From assembly GCA_914767715.1 (NCBI GenBank), contig OU612066.1, positions 27,502,283 through 27,566,282 of the forward strand: 64,000 nucleotides of DNA, in the 5' to 3' direction. Source of the DNA: Membranipora membranacea (Eukaryota; Bryozoa; Gymnolaemata; Cheilostomatida; Membraniporidae). A program made the translations under genes and the position numbers. Positions 28,401-40,400 of the stretch are shown here, in pieces. A model generated the notes under the pieces. The model was not told where the DNA came from. It did not search any database and saw only the letters and a program-made list of their open reading frames with translations. How positions within the stretch are numbered: the first letter of the stretch is position 1; each line of letters opens with the position of its first letter.

Positions 28401-31400
28401 ATGGTAAAAAAATATCAAATTAAATTATAACATTTTAACACACATGTGTAATACACTTCATAGTCATTTCTTACCTCAGCAATAGTTTCAAAGTGATCAT
28501 GAGCTTTTTGTAGACTAGTAGCCTTTTGAAGACTCCGGCCAACATTAGTGTTCTTATCTAGGAACACATTTCCGTGATTGTCTAACCATGTCAGTACCTG
28601 TAATACATTGAATGAGAAGTTGTGGATGGAGAAAAAATATAAAATGGAATTATCCCCTCTCTGGAATATGCACTCATAAAGAAGACAACTACAAATTATA
28701 GGCAACGGACTTAAAAAAATTGAGATTATAACATTCAATACTGTCAATTCCAATTAGCAATTAGCGATGAATGATACAGATGCAAGTGGATTGTTTTATA
28801 ATTTTCCACTCCTGCCCAAATAAATTTGTTACCACTTTTTCAGCCTAGTGGACAAAGCATGACACATTTAGTTCCTAGTAAATGATACCACCGCACACCG
28901 CCTGGCAAGAATTACCATTCTCCTATACATGCACATGACAGTACAAATTTTAGTCATATATTAATACCTGCAGTACATCTTTTTGGAATAGCCTGAGGCC
29001 AAGTTTCTGATTAAGTTGTGATTTAGTAGCTGTCCAGTCTTTCTCTATCATGTTATTTTTCTCGAGTATCTCATGTATCATATCGAGTAGATGCTCAGCT
29101 CCTACTCTATAGTCTGCCTGAGCTATGATTGCGTTATACGCTGACGAGGCTACGGGAGTCTGTATAACCTCCAATAATCTCTTCCCTTCTGTCACAACCT
29201 ACAAAGTCAATGATTAGTAGTTATTATCATCTACAGGCAGCATGATAGCCAAAACTTTCATCCCCAGAATCCAGAATCACAGAATCCTATAAAGTTTTAA
29301 TGTTTTTGTTACACTATGGGCAAATTTGAAGGTGTTTTCCTCTGGGTCCTCTACGTTGTTACATGTTCTTCTACATATTTTTGTGAGATTTGATGCAGTC
29401 AAGGAGTTAAAGTTGTCTTGATGCAGTTGTCCTCATCTTTGATAAAGGGGAAACTACCAACAATTTCAAATGAAACCCAGCCCATTTAGTGACTTAAGGA
29501 AATTCACTTAACCGAGCTAGAACCTACTACAAACAATTATCACCATGATCCGTAAATTTCGATCAACAAAGTGATTGTATAGTTATTAATGCTTATACAG
29601 CTGCAAAACAGCATGAAGAGCGAGAATATCACTGTTGGGCCGAATCTGTCTAAACGGTCACTGGCCTCACAAGCCCAGGTGCTGCTCCGGCAGCAACAGA
29701 TTCATTACCAATTACCACCTATACAAGTTTGAGCCATAGAGTTATTAGAGTATATAATAACTCTATGGTTTGTGCAGATCAAAGAAGTGAGATAAATATA
29801 AATATATTTATCTTATCGATCAAAGAGAGAAACTGTAAACAAATAGTCCCTACTATTCAGTAAATAAATTAAACTAGCTCAACTTTTCCAATATTTGGTG
29901 TGTAAATAATTGGCAGTATGCCTGGGACTGGTGGGCTGGCATGTGATGTGATTTGGCACCTGTGTTCAATGTTTTCTCCTCAATGACATTTACGTCAATT
30001 AATTGCAGCAATATGCTACATCAGTAATTAAGACTTTATGGCTGGTTACAAGTTTTATGTTTATACTAATGTCTGAGGTTATGGGAGGATGGTTAGAGTG
30101 AAGATTGTTTTTCCTGTACATGTAATAGAAACAAAGGGAATATATGTGGGCTGCTGGCTTGGGCGTATTCTGCCGAGAACATCAAAGTCAATCATGGCTA
30201 AACTTGTAAAATTATTTACGTACCATATAAACCATTATATTATAAAAAAGCTGTGAGTGATATATCTTTTGATCTGTAATGATATTGGCCGAAAACACTG
30301 AAAACACAAGAGAAGTTTTCATCATCTGCACTTTGCTAAAAATCACACATGTTTACCCAATGAACTGAGGGAGTTTATTGGTTTACTGCAGTAGTTTATA
30401 TCTTAAATTCAAATAAGAAGTACCAGGAGACAGTATATCAATAATTTATTCACTTCCAAACCTATAGATATTGATATCAAAGTTTGAGACATCAATCTTT
30501 TTTCGGATGAAAGTGTCGCTACCCAATGCATTTGAGAGTGGTGGAACTAGGAAAAATCTATCCACCACTACAGCATGTTGAGTTTGATTTGAGCCTAGAA
30601 CTCCTATGCCTGGCATCAAATGCCTGGCAGAAATTTGGCAGTAAGCTAACTGGCATATTATAATCATTGGTGTCAAAAACAAATTTTCTCTTGTCTTACC
30701 TCATTATAAAACGTGTTGAAGGCTGCGTGTAGATCATCGAATCTAGCGACAGCTTCCTCTAGTTCTTCTATACTATCTGGTATCCCCTGATTCTGTACCT
30801 CCGATAACCAGTTAGGGACGTCCAGCATGTACTGAGAAACACAAAACATATCATCAATATCAGATCTGGGGCAGGGAGCCATCGCTTGGCCGTGAAACCT
30901 CCAGCTAAGGATATAGATTAGCCGAGGAAAGAAGAGGGACAGAAATGCTGGCGTATGCAGGAAAGCACTTTACCAAAAAAATGTACAAATGCGGCCAAAA
31001 TGGTGCAATATACTTATAATAACTTTAAAAGAATGTGTTCATGGTGATATTCTGTTAAAGTCATAGACTATAACATCAACCTCTACAAGCTATACAAAAG
31101 CTGCCTAATTGAATAAAAACGATAAAGAGTTGTCACAAAATCTGTGATGAAAGCATGTAATTTAAGAGACCATAACAAATATACACAGCAAACTTAATTT
31201 AACCACCTAGTTACTTTAATGCTTTGATAAACCTCACCTGTTCAATTTTCTCATGGAAGCTGGTAGATAGATTGATAACATTAGTCCGATCTTCGATGGC
31301 TGTATAGAAAGCTTTCCACTCCATGTCCAGTTTCTGAGCTTGCATTTTCACACTAGGAGCTGCATAGTGACCCGAGTCAGCGAGGCGATGTGCTGTCGAT

Positions 31401-34400
31401 TTTATATCTGATACCGTGGCCTGAACTCTCTATAAATAATACGATAAACAAAGTCAGCGCGGAGAAACAGGCAACACAGCGAGATATCACAAACACAGGC
31501 AGCAAATTAACAACAACAGCTAACAGTATGTAGGTAGGTAGTGGACTTATAACAACATATGGCGTCAAAAATAACCAATTACACATCATTGTATCATTTT
31601 ATATCTCATTGCAATGATGCTGAAACATAACTCGCTAAGATAACAAAAAATTATGTCAACTGCTTCGACCAATAGCCATTCTGTATACGGTCAGTTTGCT
31701 GACTTTGACCTATATATCTAAGTATTTTTGTTGTGAGGTTACAATCTTTGCCACCTAGTAGGTAATTAATACTCATGATCGTAATGAAAACCTAATTGTC
31801 TTACAATGCCTGCATTGTGAAGTGTGGCAGCCCTAGAAATGAGAGCTAATTTACATCAGAAATCTAACTTGGTGTTTAGAATCCTCATAAACACTGTGTA
31901 AACATCAAAGGGAGCTGATGACTCACACAGATCCATAAAACCTAAACTCTAGTGTGTCATAATCAGCTTCCGAAACCCATGTAAAGCAAAAGTCGGTGAA
32001 CAATACCATCAATTTGGTATATGATGCCAGTCGATAGAATCAATAACTTGAATATTTGTCTTGGACCTTGGTGATGTGTTACATCTAGCCAGAATCATCA
32101 CACTGCTATTGTTCAAGTTTTGTCTCAAGAAAACAAAGACTGCAAAATTCTTTGACAGGTCAGGGGAGAGCTTCACAATCTTCTGGACTTTTCAAAACAC
32201 TGTTTGTTTTCCAGTTTATGTCAGGTTCTCTTTCCTCAAGAAATGCATGAACAACATAATTATAGCAAATCCATATCCCAACTCTTTGCTGCTATTGACT
32301 GTATAACTGCTCTACACTGGTGACCGCAAGCCTATTAACCCACGAAAATAACTGAAGGCTAAAAGTGCAGCCTAGAACATCTCGAAAGTATGGTAAATGT
32401 AGCTAAAAGACAAGGAGCCTTAAAAAATTCTCACCTCACAAGCCTCTGCGAATTCGGTGTGCTGACATTGTAGTTCGTGTGATTGATGAAAAGTACTGCC
32501 TATATCTGTGTATGTCATGAGAAAGCGCTCCTTCTCATGGGCTATCCATTTAAACATCTACAAAAAACATTGTCTTGTATACAGGATTGTCAAATTGCCT
32601 CATTTGCAATGACTATCCATGCTGGGAGATGATTTGTCAAAGACAGAGGATAGGATTGGCGATCACATTTCAGTGAACTTAAAATGATTATTAGTCATTA
32701 GATGAAAAATATGATGCACAAAGATGGAAGTGTAACTCATTGTAATTAGTCATCGAAATTTAAATTGAAAACAAAGGATTTCTAGCTGCAGGTCTGGCTT
32801 ACAGACCAGTTAGCCTGGGAATTCAAGTTGCAGGCTGATGATGTTAGGCAGCACAGGGTAACAATTAAAATACACTTGGCAGTGGTAGAAAATAAACTAG
32901 AAAAAAGGGTTATGCCCTCCTTGTACAGCCATAGATAACTCCAAATTGTCTTTGGAACTCCTTAAAAATGTAGAATTAGTTTGTAATACAGCCTCAGTGC
33001 TAGAATGAGCTCTTAAATGATATTGTACTGCTTTGCTGATTGATAGTGCACCTGCAATTTATCTGCAGACAATGTTTTAAGCCTGCAGGTTACCCAAAGT
33101 GAACGATATCACAACCGACTTCTACGATCTATAGGTGACTTGTTTTTGGATGATGAATGAATAGGGAACAGTGGGATTTATTGGATGTCTTGGTTTGAAA
33201 ATTTTGGCTACTCGAGGAGGTCAACTACTTGAACTGCCTTGACTGATGTTAGATCAGTTTCTTGGTTATCATTTTTTCCACTCGCACTTGGTTGCTTTAA
33301 TGCATAAAATTCAAGCCAGTCATACCTGTTCTATATCGCATTGGAACACTTGGAGTTGAAGGCACTGATCGAGCTGTAGTTTTCTCTGGTGCCAGCTCTC
33401 ATGTACGTTAGTCTTTGATATGTGTAGCTGATTCAGCAGTGTTGTGATTAGTTTAGATGATTGAGAATACTCCACACCACCTTATAAACAGAAATATACA
33501 TACTATAAATCATAATGTAATAACTGATAACATGTTTACACATATTATATATAATATATATCATTTTTTTAATACTAACATAAACCATTCCTTGCATGGT
33601 TTAAACTTGTTTCCGCCACCTTTTCCTACCTACTTTACCGACCATAGTTTCCTTGTATTTTAAAAGTTTTCTCTAGTATAGATGATAGAAAAATTTTGTC
33701 TAAACGAATTTTATGATTGGTATATATTCTGATCAATACTTGTGAACATGATTTCAGCGCTACCCAATCAAAAACTAGCCTTAGCAGCTGCTGGGTGAGT
33801 AAAATATTAAATATTTTATCTCAATAATTTTTAACAGATTGGCGAGAATTTTGCCAAATTACTCATTCTTCAGTTCATTGTATAACACCACCTCGAGTTC
33901 CGATTATGAACAACATTGGACTTTGCTGCTCAAAGGATATTATTATTTATTTAACATTTTACAAGTTACATCAGATAACTGCACATCGCCAAAGTAACAA
34001 CTATTATCTTTAGACTAAATACCGAGTGACCCATCCCTTAAAAGTAAGATATCAGACTCAACAGCCAAAGATAGAAATCTTAATTATGCTCACAAGTACC
34101 ATAAACACAGCTTAGCTGATTCGATTTAAGAGTTAAATTATCTCTTACAGCTGGTAGTCTGTTACATCACATTGTAACTAAACCTTGTATCATCAACCAG
34201 GTAATTACATTATACTACTTATATAATAATATGAAAAATGAAAATATTCAAACATTTTGGAGTTGTCAGCCCTAGGAGGCCAAAATGGGGAAAAGTCCGC
34301 TTTAAGTTTAAAGTGGAGTTGAGAGAACATGGAAATTTTTAAGATGCTCATATATTTGTGGTTCCACTTCTGTAACCAGCCAGGGGGCTCAGCCTGGTGT

Positions 34401-37400
34401 TTCGATGCATCAAAAATTAGCGGGAGCCTTATTTTCCTCACTACCAAAAGCTGAAACCATCATTACATATCTTATGGTATCAAAGTCTAGATTCTTGACA
34501 TCAGATATTTGCTAAGAAGCATGACTGTATGTCTCACCCACATTTATCCAGTACATAACACTATCCCTCCCTCACTCATAATATCAGCGATCAATAGCAC
34601 TAATTGAGTTTGTTTTATTAATTTGATTAAGTGGTCAAAGGCATCCTTAAATAAGGACAGTGGACTAATAATTTATCGATGTAGATTCCTGTCAGCAGTG
34701 TAAAAACATATCTAAGCTGATAGCGTGGAGTTGGTGAACAATATTTTCCTTCACATCTTAGCGCTAGGTTAAAATCTGTCCAAATCCCAGTGTCATGGCC
34801 AACCTGCCAGCTGGATAGTCTCATCGCGCCGCAAGGTTGATTGATATTTATGGCACTTTTGGGTGTATTGCGTAAATTTGAATGGTGAGTATAGTAAGAT
34901 TTTGTAGATCCTGAAGTACGCATACCATGGTTTGAGGGATGAGTGCACTCACCGACGTTTTTGTTGAGAGATCTTGAGTGGTCTAGTCGTTTCAGTATAA
35001 CATGAGCGTCTTGTATGAGAGAGTCGACAGCGGCAGCGTTAATACTCTCCCTTAGCTGACTATGCTGACCGAGCATATGCTTAGCCCCTGGAATGTCACC
35101 GGCTACATCCTTCCGCCTCAACGCCCCCATCAACTGATCAAACTGCACCAGTAGAGCTTGGGCTTTTGCTGTGAAGTCTTCTAACATCTTCAAGAAATCA
35201 AGGGTGAATATTGCAGGACATGGATTGTGACTAATCTGATGCCTTTTTCCAGCTCAGACAATACCTTTGAAAGTACTTTAGATAACACCTTTGACAATGC
35301 TTGAACAATGCTTCAGACATTGCCTCCAACAATGCCAATAACAATGCCTTGGCCTCAAACAATGCAAAGAGGCAATAGTTAGCACAATAATTTCCGCAAC
35401 GCCATTGACAATGTAATAGACAATGGTGAATGCAATGCAATAAACAATGGTGTACATAATGCAATAGACAATAATTGTCATAATGCAACATATAATGGCC
35501 AAGACAATCAAGAGGATTGCTCAATCATAGTCTGATAATGAAAGTGTAGCAAACCAAACTTGAACAGGAACCAAAGAAGCTCAAGTGGTTTCCCTTTGTT
35601 AGGCTGTTGAAGGATTCTTATAGCCTCAGTTGTACAGCCTCATCTACTGGTGATATTGAAAAATGCAAATGCTGTCACGAAAAGGATCAGGATGGCAGAT
35701 TTTATGTGAGGCAGCCGATTGATATGTAAGAGAAGGTAACTACTAAACCATGGATAATACTAATAAGAAATAAAATAGACAGACAAAATGTGTGAAAGCG
35801 ATTTGTATAGTCTAGGGTAGCCTGTTAGCTGTCTGAAACTTAGCGCTGAATACACAATAATATTTAATGGTCATTAACACAGTTTTCCCTGCAGCCTACG
35901 GTTTGTATTTAAAGACTTTGTAATGTGAGTCGAGTCTGCTGCATTAAGCTTCTTTCCTTATTAATCAGCTTCACACAAATATCAAAACTTTGATTAGAAG
36001 TTACATAATGGGAATTATTCCCCCAGGCATATTAACAGGGATAATCAATTAGCAATGTGAAAACCAAAAATTCAGGTGCACAATCCTTTTACATTTAATT
36101 TTCAAATTCTATAATAATTTAAAAAGCAGCGACGTCTGATTGAATTCTCACATTCTTGACTGAACACCAGGAAGAATCTTATCGTTAAGTAAACACTTCT
36201 TAATGCTATAAATATAAAATAAATCCATAGTTGTCCGCCCACGACCTTTACGAGCCAGGATATAGATTAATTATTACCGAATTATACTGTTATCTTACAT
36301 ATGCAGTCACTTTGCAAGGATGTAGTAGGAGGAATTAATTACAGCTGCTGCTGATGTGATAATCCAAGAGTACAGATAGCTATATGTCAGCAATTATAAT
36401 AAGTACCTATAACTCCTGACACTGAATATGGTTAAGCTAGTTTTGAGGTGACTTATTATTAGCTAGCTCTAATTTTCACTAGCTTAGGTGAGAGTTGGAT
36501 GGATAGGGTTGAGTAAATGTGAATGTTGGTCCTAAAATTCACTAACACAAGCCGGTGCGAAATGGCGAACTGTTCCTCTTTCAAATACTTTACTCCTCTA
36601 GGGTAATTCTTAATAATGTAGCTAATAAAGGCAAAGAGGTAAAAGTATCGTGGAGAATATCACTATAGTAAACTTTGCACGATTTCATAGTACAGTCACT
36701 GCTAATCATGTTAAACCTAATGAGATAGCATCTGAGACGTGTGAGACACACAACAAATTTTAATGAGCGTAATTCGAACTGAAAAATCTCAGATTGTGAC
36801 GTAAGTGGCATGGCCGATATCAAATATCAGTTATGTGACAAATGAAAAGCAATGAACACAGTTCATAATGCCAACTAACTGAGATTGAGTCTATTGGCAA
36901 TACCCATTCCCTGTGTTACTATCCTGAGGTTGGGCCACCAACAGAAGCACCGAAAACTGGTCCACACTGGCCTAAGTGCTGTGCATAGATATGAGCTATA
37001 CATATTGTTGCAGCAGCCAGCGCAATGTGCTAAAACTCCTATATAGACTACTGCTAAAAAATTACCTTTGATAAACTTACTTAATGGTTATGATCTATTG
37101 TTATAGTATTAAATGTCAGAACTAATAAAATCTGAAAAGAACACAAAGGCCATTCATTATGGCAGCCAGTTTGATATTTCGTACTAATTTTTTTAGCAGC
37201 CTCTATTCAATAAGGCCATTATATAGGGTCTGAACTATGAATTATTCAAACAAGGTTTTGGCAGTACTTTTTCCTCTTGTCAAATTTTCCAACCACCTAG
37301 AAACAAAGTGCATATTTTTCCATGCTCACATCTGCCTACTTTTTGCTGAATAAATACTTTGATTTTTTGTATCAATCTTAGCAATCAAAACAGATAAACT

Positions 37401-40400
37401 ATGTATATAATGCAGGTGTATTGGTTACCTAATTGAATTGATGAGCCTTGTTAACAAGGGCTGTTATAAATTACCTCAAGTCGATCAATGAAACACAGAG
37501 CCCTATCACAAACATTGCACTCTGGGAGGTGAAAAATTCCGCATTACTCTAACCTGCCTGTGATCTTGCTAGTTTACCCTAAACACTTTGCACCTCTAAT
37601 AATATTAAAAACAGATTTTGAGGTAGAGGAAATCTCAACAGTTCCTTTTAGAACTCTTAACATTGCATCAAGTGGAAGGAACATTTCCACCGCCGGATAA
37701 AATCCTTAAAAACTTCCCGCTTATACTCCAAAAACATCCCTATCTTTGAAAATACACTGTGAGCTGAAACTGAGCAGTAGGCCTAGCCCTGCACTTGACA
37801 AATTTGCGCTGAGGGCCTTTTCTCCACCTCCAAATAAACTCTCGACAGTGATGATGATTTAAATAAGCCCCACTTGATCTAATGATTACTTGCACTGAAC
37901 GGAAAATATACCCATCTAAGGAGATTACGTAGACTAAACGCACGGCTAACATGCAAATCTAGCCCTTGAGTGTTTGGATGAGATGAACAATGGACAGCGT
38001 GAGTTAGAGGATATCCTGAGCTGAGATGGCATAGAATGGCATGTCAAGAGTCAGAGTTACGAACAGAGGGTGCTCACTCAATCGGACAGTCCAATATCCA
38101 GTATCAGAAGTGGACTGAGAGATACAATACAGTACACAGTCTCAGAACAGTCCCTAACATTGCAAGGCTCAGAGAGTCCCTGTCATTGCAAGGCTAAGAC
38201 AGTCCCTGGCATCGCAAGGCTCAGAAAGTCCCTGTCATTGCATGGCCCGAGTAAACTTTTTACATTTCACTCGTCTCTGCTCATAAGCTAAAAGGAAGTC
38301 TCTGGCAAACTTGCTACTTCAAAATGAAATAGACATCCTAACAATATTGACTATTGAGTTTTATGACCTATACAAAGGTTATGAGAGGTAATGAAGAGTG
38401 TTAGCAGTTTTAATGTACATTAAGTGTGAAGAAGGTGTAGGTGTAATGTCAGGAGAGAGCTGATAAAATTACTTTCAGTGATTGAAAATAAATGTAGATA
38501 TGTATGAACATGTAAACACTAGAATGGGGGAAAGAGAGAGAGAGAGATAGCGATTCAATGGCTTTCTCAAGTCGTTATGAAATTTCTTAAATAACCTCAA
38601 AATTGTTAACCCTATCTCCAAGAACCTAATGATCATATTCTGTAAAGAATGTGAAGCTGCATCAATGGATGAGGAGGGAGTTCATAGGGTGCACCCTTTG
38701 AGTGATATTCTTGCCGATCTGCTCAGCGAAACACCCGTACTCACCATTCTACTGGTGAGCCAGTCATTGTGATCAAACTGTAGAGTACCGTTGAGATCTG
38801 TGTCCAGTTGTGACGGGTCTATATGCTTTAGTATTCCATCTAGTGAAATCATTGCTGTCTGTAAAGTAGAACAAAATAAGACCAAAATCAGCAACAGGGT
38901 GTCAGCAGTGAACGTAAATCCTCATCAAGTGAGACGTCTAAGCGTTTTGATGGATGAAGCAAAGACAGTTTAAATTAATGTATTGTTGTTCAGTAGATAG
39001 TTGAGAAGGAAGCAATGATGCCATTATTCTCAGTAACATCCGGCTGTTACGATAAGTTTTTAACTCTAGGTATCCGTCTCTTGTCGGTTTGCCATCATCA
39101 CTGGGCATCAGGGCACAAATTACTACGAGGCCGCTTCTTTGTGAGTAAAGTAGAGGATATCGATGTCTAAGATTGGCAATTAATCCCAGTTTCAACTCAT
39201 AACTACATAATTAGCTGGGTTATGGTCGCCTATACATAAGGAGGTAAAATGAGAGACCTACATCAGTAAACTCAATAATGTCCACCCATCAAATTAACCA
39301 TACTAGATATGCCTAAGGCAAAAGAAGTAACCCTGGATCAACTCTGCAGTCTCGTTTTCTCAGCCTGATGTATTTAGCGGGCTCTCAGAAGGATAGTCTC
39401 AAGGCTTTCAAAATCATGATTGGAAGAAACATGAGCAGCTTAGTCATGCAAAGCGAATTAGGAAGTGTTGTCCTACAGTTGATACATCATGATGAGATGA
39501 TTGCAATTTTGTTACAAAACAAAATCAGAACTGATGTATGCCTAAGCATGAAGTTCGTATATGACCTAAAATCTATGTTATCCACTTACCTCAAAAGTGT
39601 ATTTGGACGACCCAACATTAGTCTTGTGTTTCTCCCAGAACTTCTCTGGTTTTATTAAGTACACAATGTGCACCAGATCTGGACAGACGTCCTGAAATAC
39701 AAAAACACAAAATGTATGGTTAAAAATGTCCCTCATTGAGAGTCCTGAGTAAATGTTAGAACAAGTTTGATCCAATTTGAAAGATGTCCGGTCTTTTCCA
39801 CCGGTCTTTTCCATTCTACTGGTGGCTGCTTAAACCTTATATACAGGCAAATCACATCAGGTTTGGCGTAAGTAATGGTGGTGCCCTAAGGGAAAGTGAG
39901 GCTGTCACAGGGAGCACCAGCTGTCTGCTCTCAGTTTCTACCATAAACCAGGTATGGGAGCACCTGCAGCACAATGTCATACTGGACAAGAGTGTTTCAT
40001 GTGCAAGAGTCACTACTATATATTCAGGGAAAGTGCAACAGCTTTCAGTTTTCATTGAAAGTCTTTATGAAACTTGGTGACAGCTGTCTGACTTGCAATA
40101 GCAAGCTCCCCTTCAAAAAGTGCTTGAGATTGGGATATTGAGCAATGAATGCCAAGTGATAGGCTTTCTTGAGTTGCAAGGGAAATCCCACAAAAATCAA
40201 GAGAGTGTGGGCGATAACAATAACATTATGACCACCAGATTCGATTTCATGTTTTCTTATATCACTCGTATTAAACCACAGAGGACTTATTTGTGGCCAG
40301 GACTCCATGTACACACAGGTAGAATCAAGTGCAACAGCATATATAGGAATTCAAGTGACGATCATCACAATCCAATATGAGTTAGATTATCATCTATACC

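Larger units (their letters stand above)
24128..30699. other. trio: trio introns between e10 and e14
   Basis: Introns 24128-27329, 27522-28474, 28598-28967 and 29199-30699 separate e14, e13, e12, e11 and e10. An exact 14-bp-arm hairpin (CCATAGAGTTATTA and its complement) lies at 29734-29768. Nothing else supported. Confidence 0.75.
30832..34952. other. trio: trio introns between e6 and e10
   Basis: Introns 30832-31237, 31430-32434, 32558-33325 and 33481-34952. AT-rich with short TA-rich palindromes near 33540-33565. No additional gene seen. Confidence 0.75.
35188..38744. other. trio: trio intron e5-e6
   Basis: About 3.6 kb containing the degenerate CAATG-type tract (35270-35500) and the 26-bp tandem repeat (38141-38247). 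No additional exon seen. Confidence 0.75.

Noticed and set aside
35231-35524. His/Cys/Leu-rich minus-strand ORFs.
   Set aside because: By-product of the CAATG repeat tract next to trio e6.
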